Below, piece by piece: positions 1-10,334 of a DNA stretch of 64,000 nucleotides (positions are counted from its first letter, which is position 1; the number at the start of each line of letters is the position of its first letter). The stretch is from Ephemerocybe angulata (taxonomy: Eukaryota; Basidiomycota; Agaricomycetes; Agaricales; Psathyrellaceae). The stretch covers positions 434,001-498,000 of the forward strand of contig JAACJK010000008.1 of assembly GCA_013368325.1 (NCBI GenBank), read 5' to 3'. The notes beneath the pieces are model-generated. The model was not told the DNA's origin, ran no database searches, and saw nothing but the letters and a program-made list of their open reading frames with translations. Made by a program: the position numbers and the translations under genes.

Positions 1-308
1 AAGGCGAGGGAGTAAGTGATGGGCATCAACCGAAGAGGAGCACTAGTAGGTCGGGGTTCTTTACTGGGTCGCTGTCGTCGTTCAGTGATGGGTATGAGGA
101 GAGTATATCGGAGGAGGCGTCTGTTGATGAGGGGTACGATGGGATTAAGCCGAACCTTGCGGGGGGTGTGGGGCAGGGTGTGGATTTTGGAGGGGGAGAG
201 GAGGGGTGGCGGAATGTGAAGCTTGAGATGGTGGAGTGTGAGGTGCCTGTTAGGGTGTGGCCGGGGAACACGGCGTTTAAGGCGATGGACGTTGTATTTG
301 AAGTGTAA
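1..308 (+). CDS. C-terminal end of a protein, possibly Rgp1-like (partial)
   Basis: The frame is open from the left edge (reading from base 3) to a TAA at 306-308, so about 101 C-terminal residues are visible. The sequence has an acidic, serine/glycine-rich linker followed by a conserved-looking tail with the stretch ECEVPVRVWPGNTAFKAMD. A beta-strand-rich tail of the type 'VPVxVxPG' resembles, from memory, the end of Rgp1, the partner of Ric1 in the Golgi Rab6 exchange factor; this is a weak family guess, not a proven assignment. Upstream exons lie outside the window. The overlapping ORFs in the other frames are composition shadows. No intron is visible in the piece. Confidence 0.5.
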   Translation, partial: GEGVSDGHQPKRSTSRSGFFTGSLSSFSDGYEESISEEASVDEGYDGIKPNLAGGVGQGVDFGGGEEGWRNVKLEMVECEVPVRVWPGNTAFKAMDVVFEV

Positions 309-757
309 ATTATGCTATGTACTGGATTTTGGGTGGGTGATGGGCGTATGGTTACTCTGCGATCCAATTTTGCGACTCTTAGGCCAACTCAGAGGGTATG
401 AACGACTAGATAGTGCCCAGGGTGAGTTGATACGAGAAATGCTGGATATGATGACGATGTGGGCACACTATTCGTTCACGACCACTTGATCAGCATCGAA
501 CCACTGATCGCCAGCTCCATAGCTCTCAGGCTGATGTGGTGGGTCAGGATAGTAAGTAAGCATATTGGGCCTCAAGGCGGCCTCATAGACGAGGGCCGGG
601 CGCCTACTCACAGCGTGGTAACTTCCCATCACTGACTCAGCATCAGACGACTGGCGACCAGTAATTGCCAGGTCTCCTTCTCACTCCCACCATTGGCGCC
701 AGCGACCTCCTAATCCCCAGACACCTACCAGATCCTTCGTCCTCGTCCTCCTTTACC
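309..757. other. Intergenic region before the first F-box gene
   Basis: No supported gene. It contains the 3' flank of the partial gene and the 5' leader of the first F-box gene. The reading frame of that F-box gene extends upstream to 665 but only through a TTG codon, so 665-757 is treated as leader. Confidence 0.5.
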
Positions 758-2446
758 ATGTCTTCCACCGTCGGGGAAACACTGATCGACCTCGATAACG
801 AAATCGCTCAGCTCGAACAAGATCTCATCGCCCTCAAACGGCGTCGAAATGGACTGTTGCCTATCTCTCAGCTCCCTCCCGAGGTCCTGTCGAGGGCCTT
901 CCTCTTCGCACTGAGCTTCTTCAAGAAGGGGGCACTCGGGAGGGGAAAGATATTCCCGGAAGATACCAAGCGCACCATCTGCGCGGTTTCCTATCATTGG
1001 AGAGAGACGGCCTTCAATACCCCGGATGTTTGGAAGAAGATCCACGTATGGGACACCAGCAACATTCGGTACTTGGACTTCCCCCTGAAGCATATGCCGG
1101 AGAACCTGCCCATCTATCTCGAGGCAAAGAATATCATCAGGATATCAGATGGTGTCCAGCGCGCCTTGAGATTAGGCAGCACACGGCCGCTGGTGCGGAT
1201 TTCCCTGGGTGCCTCCGAAACTGTGGTCCGTCGGACCTTTCAGGACTTGGATTTAAGGAGCGAGGGGACGGAGGTTCTGAAGATGAAATGTGCTGGCTTA
1301 AACTCACAAGACTGGGTCAAGGTGCGGGTCCCTTGCATGAAGACCATCGCTGGGGACTTCCCTCAACTCCGCAGGCTTTGCCTAACCGCGTGGGCACTGC
1401 CGAGGGCCTCCGAGCTACTTGCCTTCTCAAACCTCACTCACCTTTCCCTTGAGAGGGTCAGTGAGTTGAGTGTCGCCGACATGCATGAATTTCTCGGATT
1501 TCTCAAGAGGGCAGGACCTATAACCTCACTTCTCCTGAGCTTCCATCCCACGCATACCAATTTTCCGTACGGTCCATGGCCTAACGGCATTACACTGAAC
1601 AGTTTAAAAAAGATCAGCATATTCTCGCCCAACAACGACATACTATCCATCCTGCTTGGCGCGATCCACCTTCCAACAGACATGGAGCGCGCCGATATGA
1701 TTAACTTCGCATCACCCTGGCAGGTTGGAACCACTAGTGGTGAGGTTAGCCAAGACGCCTCAGCACTAAACTTGGCATTTTCCCATACAGTCCCGCCCCC
1801 GATCCTCATGGTGAAGCAAGGGGTTGGACCAGATGGAATCGTAAAGGGGTCTAAGTACGTCGCTTTCGTTGCGCAATGGAATGGTACAACTCGCACTTTG
1901 CTGGCCTCCATGCCAGTGGTCGTCGTTCCGCAGGCGCGCTCTTCTGAACCCGATCTGCGCACCCTATACTCGCTCCCATTCACGGATCCCGGAGGATGGC
2001 TTCTGTCGAAACTCCATACTATCCGAATCAACGTATACACAACTTTCTCTTTCTGGGAAACGATAGCCAGGATTCCAATGCTCCAGAAAGTTGGTTTGAT
2101 AGCTTGGGAGCCCAATGATTGCTTTATCCGGACGCTACAGGGAGGGTTGCTAAATGGTCCTTCGCAAGGAGAAACAACGAAATCGTTCCCCGCCCTTCGT
2201 TCCATCGAAGTTGTATTCAGCCTCTCCAATCGGACCCCCCAATTTGAAATCGATTACGGTCGCGAGTTGGCAAATGCGCTGAAGACGCGGGTTAACAGTT
2301 CTCCCGAACCTGACCTGACTCCAAATCATGTTCATGAAGCACATTTCTACCGTTGCATATCGCAGATCGACAAGGGTACTCACGACCTTCTTTCGAATGT
2401 GGCCCTGGATGTGCTTTGGACCTCGAAAACATCCTCGGAATTTTAA
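758..2446 (+). CDS. F-box-like protein, paralogue FB1
   Basis: This is a single-exon gene for 562 residues. The start is the first ATG of the frame (758-760), giving MSSTVGETLIDL. Residues 10-35 form a short coiled-coil helix rich in Leu/Glu/Arg (EIAQLEQDLIALKRRRN). An F-box-like core follows (SQLPPEVLSRAFLFAL), then the mushroom F-box signature ICAVSYHWRETAF..PDVWKKI at about residues 75-95. The rest looks like degenerate leucine-rich repeats. Proteins of this kind are presumed SCF substrate receptors binding Skp1; the substrate is unknown. It is the most divergent member of the array here, and it lacks the upstream 20-nt motif shared by several of its relatives. Family assignment is good; function is inferred. 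Confidence 0.85.
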   Translation: MSSTVGETLIDLDNEIAQLEQDLIALKRRRNGLLPISQLPPEVLSRAFLFALSFFKKGALGRGKIFPEDTKRTICAVSYHWRETAFNTPDVWKKIHVWDTSNIRYLDFPLKHMPENLPIYLEAKNIIRISDGVQRALRLGSTRPLVRISLGASETVVRRTFQDLDLRSEGTEVLKMKCAGLNSQDWVKVRVPCMKTIAGDFPQLRRLCLTAWALPRASELLAFSNLTHLSLERVSELSVADMHEFLGFLKRAGPITSLLLSFHPTHTNFPYGPWPNGITLNSLKKISIFSPNNDILSILLGAIHLPTDMERADMINFASPWQVGTTSGEVSQDASALNLAFSHTVPPPILMVKQGVGPDGIVKGSKYVAFVAQWNGTTRTLLASMPVVVVPQARSSEPDLRTLYSLPFTDPGGWLLSKLHTIRINVYTTFSFWETIARIPMLQKVGLIAWEPNDCFIRTLQGGLLNGPSQGETTKSFPALRSIEVVFSLSNRTPQFEIDYGRELANALKTRVNSSPEPDLTPNHVHEAHFYRCISQIDKGTHDLLSNVALDVLWTSKTSSEF

Positions 2447-2769
2447 TGTTTGACCTTGACGTATGGCACATGCAGTAGTGGCATCCCTTCCTCGGACCTC
2501 CCAACTCAGCCTTGATTAAGAAATTGTGCGATAGGAAGGGCCCTGGATTTAACTTCTTGGGAACCTTTCTTGCTAATTCTAGTTCCTTCTCCTCTATAAC
2601 TAGTAGCCGTCTTATAGGTTTGCGTTGGCCTCCTTATTTGTTTCAGGGTTTCAATTTAGTTTCTACCGATTGTACGCAAATTCTATGGAGAAAGCGTAGC
2701 AAGAATAGGGTCTGGACTCTGGCGAGGGATGCAAACAAAATAAGCGCTCTATGCTTCAGATTGGCCTAC

Positions 2770-2789
2770 GCGCTTAGAGCGCGGGAAAA
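2770..2789 (+). promoter_or_regulatory. Conserved semi-palindromic upstream motif, FB2
   Basis: GCGCTTAGAGCGCGGGAAAA lies about 100 nt before the FB2 ATG. It is preceded at 2739-2750 by AATAAGCGCTCT, also found before FB3 and FB4. The same GCGCTTnnARCGyGGAAA pattern recurs upstream of four other F-box loci in the window. A role as a transcription-factor site is inferred from position and conservation only. Confidence 0.5.
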
Positions 2790-2890
2790 CAGCTACTAAG
2801 CACCATCAAGCTCGGGCGAGCCTGAGGCTCTCGTTCTTCCAATCCAGTTCCAACAACTTCTGCACCCAAGCCCTCGTCCGTCTACTCAGG

Positions 2891-4549
2891 ATGTCTAGTG
2901 CCCCCTTCGAATCTCAGATCGTGCTCGATCGCGAAATCGCGCGACTCGAGCAAGACCTCGTCATCCTCAAACGGCGTCGAAACGCGCTGTCGCCCATCTC
3001 CAGGATCCCTCCCGAGCTCCTATCCAATATCTTCTTCCTATCCCTTCGTTTTTTGCAGGCCGACGGCGTCACCCCAGAGGAATTACACCCCGATGAGACC
3101 AAACAAGCGATCTGCGCGGTTTGCCACCAGTGGAGGGAAGCGGTGTTCACGGAACCCAAACTGTGGATGGAGATCCACTTACGAAACTCCACAACGACGA
3201 GGTACCTGGACCTTGTTCGAAGAAATCTAACAGAAAATCAAGAAGTATATGTTGAAGCGCATGGCATCGAAAAGAACTCTGGAGCTGTACGGTATATCTT
3301 GGAAGTGGAGAAGATACGGCTCAAGCGCGTTACCCTAGGCGGCTCCTCACCCACCATCCGCGATATTCTTCAGGCGTCCCGGTCTCAGTGTGAAGAGGTA
3401 GAAGCACTTGAGCTGAAGTCCCATTATACCGATGGGTCTGCAGAGAATGGGGTGTTGACGAATATGGCTCGCGTTTTCCCTCACATCCGCAAGCTCCGGC
3501 TTGAGATGTGGCGACTGCCGAGCGCCTCTCATGTTGTTCACCTCGCCAACATCACAGACCTTGTCCTCAAAAATCTTTCTCCGTTCACTGCGGATGATAT
3601 GCGCAACTTCTTCAACGTTCTCAAGAGGGCTAAGCACTTGACGTCTTTCACGCTGGTCAGCATGGAGTGCGGTTCGAACCCCAATCTTTCGGGTGATGTG
3701 GTATGGTCAACTGAAGTCGAACTCCACAGCCTGAAGAGGTTTGAGGTCAAGGTCGAGCACACTGGCCTTCTTTTGGCACTGTTGGGTCCTCTGCGTTTTC
3801 ATGGGGAAATGGAGCGAGTGGTTGTTGCTACCTATGATGATAGGAGGTCGGAGCTCAACGGTCGGGTTATGTCCGCCATGACCATGGCATTCTCGCACTT
3901 GTCAGCGCCGGAGACGATGAAAATGGCGATGGAGACCTATACAGATTCCAACGAAGAAATGGTAGAGCTCCTTAGTTGCCAAGCAGGATGGGTGGATAGA
4001 CGGGACCACCATTTTCAAATGTCCATGCCAGTTCTCCTGGACGGCCACCTCGACGCCTCAGCCCCAGCTCCTTACCCCCTGTTTTTTACCCTCCCATTCA
4101 TCGATCCAAATTCCTGGTTTCTGAGCAATGTTCAAAGTATAGAAGTTAGCACTTGCCCGACCTGGCCGGTCTGGGAGTGCATTGCCAGGATCTCGACCCT
4201 TCGCCAGTTGACCGTCACTGCCTGGGACAGGGACGACTGTTTCCTTCAAATTCTGCGAGATGAAGGGCCAGGCAGTGTCCGCGATCGGGCCCTTGAGGTA
4301 TCAACACCCTTCCCTGAGCTTTGTGGCATCAAGATCAATACGGATACACTGTCAACATCAGGTCTGGACGTCGACTACGCTCGGGCCCTAGGTCAAGCCT
4401 TGCAAGCGCGGGCGGCTGGCGCAGGAGAGGTGGAGGTCGGGAAGATACGCAGTCTGGAGTTCAGGCCGTGCATGTCGCAGCTTGATGAGGAAACTCGCGA
4501 CTTGCTTTCCAGCGTCGCTTTGGAGGTTGTCTGGAGGACGAGAGAGTAG
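2891..4549 (+). CDS. F-box-like protein, paralogue FB2
   Basis: Intronless gene for 552 residues starting MSSAPFESQIVL. The N-terminal helix (LDREIARLEQDLVILKRRR), the F-box-like core (RIPPELLSNIFFLSLRFL) and the signature AICAVCHQWREAVFTEPKLWMEI are all present. The C-terminal 400 residues are leucine-rich and repeat-like, and end with the family tail DEETRDLLSSVALEVVWR. It is very close to FB3, its downstream neighbour in the same direction, and close to FB4 and FB5, pointing to tandem duplication. Start choice is supported by alignment of the ATG in all paralogues. Predicted role: substrate receptor of a Skp1-cullin-F-box ligase. Confidence 0.87.
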   Translation: MSSAPFESQIVLDREIARLEQDLVILKRRRNALSPISRIPPELLSNIFFLSLRFLQADGVTPEELHPDETKQAICAVCHQWREAVFTEPKLWMEIHLRNSTTTRYLDLVRRNLTENQEVYVEAHGIEKNSGAVRYILEVEKIRLKRVTLGGSSPTIRDILQASRSQCEEVEALELKSHYTDGSAENGVLTNMARVFPHIRKLRLEMWRLPSASHVVHLANITDLVLKNLSPFTADDMRNFFNVLKRAKHLTSFTLVSMECGSNPNLSGDVVWSTEVELHSLKRFEVKVEHTGLLLALLGPLRFHGEMERVVVATYDDRRSELNGRVMSAMTMAFSHLSAPETMKMAMETYTDSNEEMVELLSCQAGWVDRRDHHFQMSMPVLLDGHLDASAPAPYPLFFTLPFIDPNSWFLSNVQSIEVSTCPTWPVWECIARISTLRQLTVTAWDRDDCFLQILRDEGPGSVRDRALEVSTPFPELCGIKINTDTLSTSGLDVDYARALGQALQARAAGAGEVEVGKIRSLEFRPCMSQLDEETRDLLSSVALEVVWRTRE

Positions 4550-4835
4550 CATTCCTTTAGCATGGTTTCCGCTCACTGAGCACTGCTTTTTATTACTCAG
4601 CGTCTTATCCCCCTCTTCTTATACCTGTTCAACCACAGAGTAACTCCCTTGGGGTATTCTCTTGTTAGTGCTTGTTTGTTTGCTTCTCATCGACTACGTG
4701 TTGTAGATTCTTCGACTATAGTGCGTCTGGGCCGTGAGGAATGTAAACAAGTCTATGTACAGCATGTAGAAAGCATAGCGGGGAGGACGGAGGGCAAAGA
4801 CGGCAACCAAAATAAGCGCTCTGTCATTGGCATGC

Positions 4836-4855
4836 GCGCTTCGAGCGTGGAAAAA
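4836..4855 (+). promoter_or_regulatory. Conserved semi-palindromic upstream motif, FB3
   Basis: GCGCTTCGAGCGTGGAAAAA, about 115 nt before the FB3 ATG, with AATAAGCGCTCT 15 nt further upstream. Nearly identical in sequence and spacing to the copy before FB4, so it has been kept together with the gene in duplication. Confidence 0.5.
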
Positions 4856-4969
4856 TGCGTACTAAGCCCAAACTAAGCCAAACCATGCGCGAGGCTCCGA
4901 GTCTCGTCGTTCCAATCAACTTCCAACAACTCCTACATCCAACTTCAAGACCCCCTTCATCTCCTCAGA

Positions 4970-6643
4970 ATGTCTAGTGCCACTTTCGAATCTCAGATCG
5001 AGCTCGATCGCGAAATCGCGCGACTCGAGCAACAACTTCTCGACCTAAAGCGGCGTCGAAACGCGTTGTCGCCCATCTCAAGGATCCCTCCCGAGCTCCT
5101 ATCCAATATCTTCTTCCTGGCCCTTTGTTTTTTGGAGGCCGACGGCGTCACCCCACATAAACTCGACCCCAATGTGACCAAACAAGCGATATGCGCGGTA
5201 TCTCACCATTGGAGGGAAACAGCGTTCACGGATCCCAAGCTCTGGATGGAGATCCACGTCCGAAGAACTACATCGAGGACGTACCTGGATCTGGTTCGAC
5301 GGCATTTGAGGGAAACCCAGGACGTATCCCTTGAGGCCCACGACATAGACGGGAACTGGTTTACCGCAGGCCATATCTTGGACGTGGAGAAGACGCGGTT
5401 GAAGCGCGTTGTTCTGGGCGGCACGTCAATGGCGATCCTCAAGCTTCTTCAGGAGTTGAAATTTCAATGTGAAGGGGTAGAAGCGCTCGAGCTGACGTGC
5501 AACAATTCTCGGTCATCTGCAGAAAATGGGGTGTTGCCGAATGTGGCTCGCGTTTTCCCTCGCATTCGCAAGCTCGGGCATGCAATGCTGCGACTCCCAA
5601 GAGCGTCTGATATGATTCGCCTCGCGCACATCACAGAACTCGTTCTCAGGAATCTCCGTCCGTTCACTGAGGAAGACGTACATCAATTCTTCGACATCCT
5701 CAAGGGTTTGAAGAACTTAACGACTTTTACATTAGTCGGCCTGGGATCCGCGGCGAACACCAATCTTTCAGATCGAGTGGTGTGGTCAACTGAAGTCGAA
5801 CTCCCCCGACTGAAAAGATTTGTTCTCGAGGTGGAGAACACTGCCCTTCTTCTAGCACTGCTGGAACCTCTGCGTTTTCATGGGGAAATGGAGCGATTGG
5901 TTATTGCTACCTTTGACATGAGTAGGACGGAGCTCAACCGTCGGGTAATCTCCGCCACGACTATTGCATTCTCGCACATGTCAGCGCCAGAGACGATGAG
6001 GATGACAACGCGGTTCTGTACCGGGAGCGTCCGCGGCTCGGAAGACTCGGGGTTACTCGTTGCCTACCAACTTGTAGCAGGATGGGTGGATAGGCTGGAC
6101 CGCCATTTTCAAATGGTTCTGCCCGTCCTCCCGGATGGACATCTCGGTCACTCATCCCCAGCTCCTGTGTACCCGTTCTTCACTCTCCAATTCATGGATC
6201 CAGATTGTTGGATTCTAAGCAATGTGCTACATATATCAGTTAACACTCGCCCGACCTTGTCATTCTGGGGATGCATCGCCAGGATCTCGACCCTTCGCCA
6301 GTTAACCGTCAACGCTTGGGGCATGGATGACTATTTCCTCCAAATTCTGCAAGATGAAGGGCCGAGCAGTGTCGGCGATCGGGCCCTTGAAGTACCAACG
6401 CCCTTCCCTGCGCTTACTAGCATCAGGGTCAATACGGATACACTCTCAACACCAGGTCTGGACGTCGACTACGCTAGGGCCCTAGCTCAAGCCTTGCAAG
6501 CGTGGGCGGCTGGCGCTGGAGAGGTGGGGGTGGGGAAGATACACAGTCTGGTGTTCAGGTCGTGCGTGTCGCAGCTTGATGAGGTTACTCGCGACTTGCT
6601 TTCCAGCGTCGCTTTGGAGGTTGTCTGGAAGATGAGAAACTAG
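4970..6643 (+). CDS. F-box-like protein, paralogue FB3
   Basis: Intronless gene for 557 residues starting MSSATFESQIEL. It has the same order of parts as FB2: coiled-coil helix, F-box-like core at about residues 30-50 (RIPPELLSNIFFLAL), AICAVSHHWRETAFTDPKLWMEI, then leucine-rich C-terminal region and the tail RDLLSSVALEVVWK. Differences from FB2 are spread through the presumed substrate-binding part, for example residues 330-390, whereas the N-terminal 90 residues are almost invariant. That is the pattern expected of receptors diversifying in target recognition, although selection was not measured. Confidence 0.87.
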   Translation: MSSATFESQIELDREIARLEQQLLDLKRRRNALSPISRIPPELLSNIFFLALCFLEADGVTPHKLDPNVTKQAICAVSHHWRETAFTDPKLWMEIHVRRTTSRTYLDLVRRHLRETQDVSLEAHDIDGNWFTAGHILDVEKTRLKRVVLGGTSMAILKLLQELKFQCEGVEALELTCNNSRSSAENGVLPNVARVFPRIRKLGHAMLRLPRASDMIRLAHITELVLRNLRPFTEEDVHQFFDILKGLKNLTTFTLVGLGSAANTNLSDRVVWSTEVELPRLKRFVLEVENTALLLALLEPLRFHGEMERLVIATFDMSRTELNRRVISATTIAFSHMSAPETMRMTTRFCTGSVRGSEDSGLLVAYQLVAGWVDRLDRHFQMVLPVLPDGHLGHSSPAPVYPFFTLQFMDPDCWILSNVLHISVNTRPTLSFWGCIARISTLRQLTVNAWGMDDYFLQILQDEGPSSVGDRALEVPTPFPALTSIRVNTDTLSTPGLDVDYARALAQALQAWAAGAGEVGVGKIHSLVFRSCVSQLDEVTRDLLSSVALEVVWKMRN

Positions 6644-7100
6644 CACCGTTTCAAAATCGATTGGCTTCTTGGCTTACTGAGTACGTACCTTTGTGACCTT
6701 AATCATCTGACACCGTCTTAACTCGATCTCTGCATGTCGTAGATGTGCAGTTGTTGGTTGGGTACACTCCGGGTGTTGGACTCCCATACCGCAATTATTT
6801 GTACTCTTGTCGTGCAAAGGCGGTAGCCCTCTTTCCATCGTGCTTTGTTGGGTGCTTGAAAGTGTGGAAATCCACCTTCAGTCTCACATTCCATCTTATC
6901 CGTCAGTATAACCCTCCAGACGCATCCTTTCCAGTTCCACATGCCAGCAACTCTTGGACCCCAGACCTTGCCCAGACCTCAGATAGAAAGTTCCGGGGGT
7001 ACCGGGACGACTGGTCGATGGAGGAGTGACTCCGAGTGAGGCTGGAGTAAGCTTCAAACTTCAAAAGACTTCCGACGCGGGGAAAAGGAACAAAAAGACA
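6644..7100. other. Intergenic region between FB3 and tRNA-Gly
   Basis: No gene is supported. The short frames seen on both strands (for example around 6745-7029) have no recognisable motif and overlap each other antisense. Confidence 0.4.
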
Positions 7101-7172
7101 TACACCGAACGGGAATCGAACCCGTGCCGCTTGCTTGGAAGGCAAGCATGATAACCACTTCACCATCGGTGT
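7101..7172 (-). tRNA. tRNA-Gly (anticodon UCC)
   Basis: On the minus strand a complete 72-nt cloverleaf is readable: acceptor stem ACACCGA pairing with TCGGTGT, discriminator A, anticodon stem CTTGC/GCAAG with loop CTTCCAA (anticodon TCC), and T-arm with GGTTCGATTCC (B box). There is no intron. The mature sequence is identical to the gene at 17432-17503 on the other strand, while the flanks differ. Confidence 0.95.
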
Positions 7173-7933
7173 TGATGGCTGACAAGGTCCCTTTCTCGCC
7201 ATCATCCGGTCTACTACGATCCAGCTCAAAACGGCGCTGTGTGTTGCCTCTTTGCTTAGACCACTGATCCTCCCTCCCCGTGTTCCAGCTCCCGACGTTC
7301 CTCCGCTAACCTCACATGTTTCAACGTGAGCATGGTCGTCCGTGGGTGGTAAACCACAGATTTCGAGGCTCAGAGTGGTTGCAGTTGTACCAAGTGAGCG
7401 TACGCTCGCTGATTTCCTTTGCGCAGCAAAGAAAATCTGCTGTGACCAGCTGCCAGCATTCACTCATACCGCCACTCGAATACATGTTAGCGGTGCCAGG
7501 AGGCATCGTGGTGGTTGCCAGAGGCTGAAATTACCCTGAGCTCGGCAAGGAGGTGGCAAGAGTGACCACACGAGGAACTGCCGATCGGTACGCGGCCACG
7601 TGATCTCATTTTAGGGGTCCTTTCTGGTGGCACGTCGCACGATTGGACAATTGGCCGCCGCGCCGGAAAACGCGTCAGGGCACTGGATTCCCTCTTAAAC
7701 GCTTACTACCATCACCCCCAGTTGCTTCCGCTCCTTCTCCCTCCCACCCCAGCACTACATCCTCCTCCTCTACCTAATATCCCCTACATCCGCCCTGCAA
7801 GTCGTCAGTTTTTCGACCTGAGTCCGGCAGAGTTGGCTCGACGGGCACCACTGCCATAGGGCCTCGACGATCAACCCCTGACGACGACAACTGACAGCAG
7901 CCGACAGCCCTCGTACGCCCGACCTGCGACACC
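7173..7933. other. Intergenic region and 5' leader of the 295-aa gene
   Basis: No gene is seen. The last 200 bases are pyrimidine-rich on the + strand (repeated TCCTCCTCC and CCCACCCC tracts), typical of a fungal core promoter or leader just before the start at 7934. Confidence 0.4.
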
Positions 7934-8932
7934 ATGAGCGAATACGAGGCCTGCTTCACCTCGCCGATCCAGGCCATGGTCCTGATTCGCGACGCCCTCG
8001 TTGGTGAGAGAATCCCCGCTCCATTCTCGGATCGGCAGAAAGTTGACCTGTGCGCTAGACTACGGAGCTCTGGCAGCTTCGAACAATGATGCTGGGCTCG
8101 ACTTTCTGTTCAGCAAGATCATCGTGCCCCGCGGGGTGCGTCGGGGAGTGCTCGTCGAACCCAAGGGGCTTGCCACGGAGGCGGAATCGGACGGTGATGA
8201 CGTATGAAGCCTCAAATTTCATCCCCCAAGGCACTTCCGCTGACGTTGCTTCCACAGGGACCCCGGCTCTTCCAGTCCATGAGCACCCTCTCGCGGATGA
8301 TGTTAGGCCAGAGCAAGCCGCCCTCGTCCTCCAGGACCGCCAACCCCCTCGAAGGACTCGAAGCCATATTCTACTTCTTCTGCTACACAGTGCTCAAGTT
8401 CCACGGCGACGGACGCAAAAAGTCCGAGAGCGACCGTGTGCACCGCGCGCTTCGCGCCTGGCCCAACGCAGACCCAGCCATCGCCTACGCCGCCAAGAAG
8501 TCGCTCATGACCGTCAAACTCACAGCGCAGAACTTCACGCGCAACATCGACAGCAGCACTTGGGGCGAGCCGTGCCGCACCCTCTTCGAGCGCTACCGCA
8601 CCTTCGTCCAGAAGTCCGTGTACAACAAAATCACCATCGAGGTCCAAAAATCGTCGACCGATACGGTGGATTCGCTGACGCAGAGCCACAACTTCATGCC
8701 GCCCCAGGAGGTCGTGGCCCACTATCGCGAAATAAAGAGCTACTTTGACCACGCGATCGGCACGTATAGTATGGCGTTCTACCGTACCCCCGTGTCCACG
8801 CCTACAGGTGTCTCGACTATCCCCTTCCCAGGTACTCCGTCCCGTCGCGAGTACCACCTTGGGCCTGCTACCTCCAAGGGCATGCCCGGCAAGGGCAAGT
8901 ATCAAGATCCTGAATCTTACTTCGCTCTTTAG
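7934..8932 (+). CDS. Conserved-looking orphan protein, 295 aa, three exons
   Basis: Exons are 7934-8003, 8059-8201 and 8258-8932, joined across introns of 55 and 56 nt with GT-AG ends; the reading frame closes exactly (888 nt with stop). The protein starts MSEYEACFTSPIQAMVLIRD, has hydrophobic-aromatic helices (LEAIFYFFCYTVLKFHGDGR), a basic-polar middle, and a disordered Thr/Pro/Gly tail ending YQDPESYFAL. I do not recognise the family. No signal peptide or clear membrane segment is seen, apart from the short hydrophobic stretch around IFYFFCYTVL. The exon model is supported by the shared frame; the longer ATG at 8204 is inside intron 2 and is not used. Confidence 0.7.
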
Positions 8933-10334
8933 GCTGGTCCACATTCGCCTCCTTTCATCCTACTCCTTCTTTCTTTCTTCCTACACATGCATCATTCATT
9001 CATGTTTCTTTCGCACTTCCTTCTCTTACCCCTTTCTCCCCATCTTGATTGAACCCGTCCCATTTCGCAATAGTCACAAACACAATCGCTCGCTCTTTCA
9101 ATGGCGTTACCTACCTACCTGTCCCTCACACGTTCCCTCCCTCTTTATGCCCCCTTTCCAAATATAATTATTCCATTCGTCCGGTTTCCATCCTTTCGCC
9201 ACAGTTGATTAACTAACTTCCACCGCTACCACCACTACGCCTCACACTCTTTGACCCACCTACCCCACTTCATCCTTTCGCAACAGTTGATTGATTGACC
9301 CTTCTATCGCTACCACCACTACCCCACATTCTTTCACCCCACCTACCCACTAACCGCACCATCCAACCCCCATCATTCATTCATTGATTCAACATTGACC
9401 ATCCTTTGGATCTGTACTCTTTCGCCCCCCTTCCACTTATCATTATTCATCATTTATATTAGACCTGCTACACTGTACAGGTCTACATTTATATAACCTA
9501 ACCCTTAGCTAATCCTGTATTCAGTACGCTGGACCACCCACACCGTCTTTCCATATGATATCGTTGATTATCGTTTACCCCCGACCACGCCTGACCACGG
9601 TCCCTCTAGTATAGATGAGCTACTGTACCCGTGGGGCGAGCATCGCACGAAGGCCTGTCGCCCGGAACGATGATGGGGTGGCTTGTTAAGGTGAGCATGC
9701 GCAGCTCTCCCTATGTATACATACCGGGCGGTGGCTTCGACGCCGGGTGACGCAGTGTCGAAGCCACAGAGATGTATATCGTCGTCACCGGTGTGCTTCT
9801 GTAAGTCTCTCAGAGTGGCTTGCAGAAAGGTTGGAAGTGGCACTTGGAGACCATGAAAGTCCAAAGGTTCATGTCCTGCGCCTTGGCGCGTTGCTAAGTA
9901 GTTTGGAACACTCAATCGCAAGCATAAAGAGTGCGCAGAGCCCGAAGCAATAACATCTGCATTCCAATTGGCCAAGGAGAGTCAATTAAATACTAGTAGT
10001 CCCTATAGATAATAACAATAGAGCTGAATGAGCAGGGGGAGTACAGTTATGAAGGAGGATAGCTAGCAGATAGATAGTTCGTTCATGCGATTGATCAGTG
10101 ATAGCGCGTTTTAGGGGGTTCTAGAAGTACAATAGGGGTTGAGAGACAGCAAGAGAGAGAGAGAGCGATAATAAAGGAAAGGAGAGGGTAGGGTAGATAG
10201 GATCCACAAGACGACACGGGAAATCGAAAAGATAAGCACCAAAAATGAATGAAAGCAAAGGAAGGACGAATGAAAAAGGAATGAATCATGAATGACTGAA
10301 ACACCAAGACCTCGCCACGAAAGAGCACCCCCAC
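8933..10334. other. Long 3' intergenic region
   Basis: Pyrimidine-rich 3' flank of the 295-aa gene, then a region without convincing coding sequence. It holds a two-copy 82-nt direct repeat at 9189-9352 and an AG-dinucleotide tract near 10150-10166. Frames at 9568-9975 and 9747-9953 overlap antisense and show no known motif. Confidence 0.4.
9189..9352. repeat. Two-copy direct repeat, period 82 nt
   Basis: Copy one begins CATCCTTTCGCCACAGTTGA (9189) and copy two CATCCTTTCGCAACAGTTGA (9271). Both continue through CGCTACCACCACTAC and a CACCTACCC segment with scattered substitutions. Probably a local tandem duplication in non-coding DNA. Confidence 0.7.

Noticed and set aside
665..757. Extended N-terminus of FB1
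   Set aside because: The frame opens with TTG, not ATG; the aligned family start is the ATG at 758.
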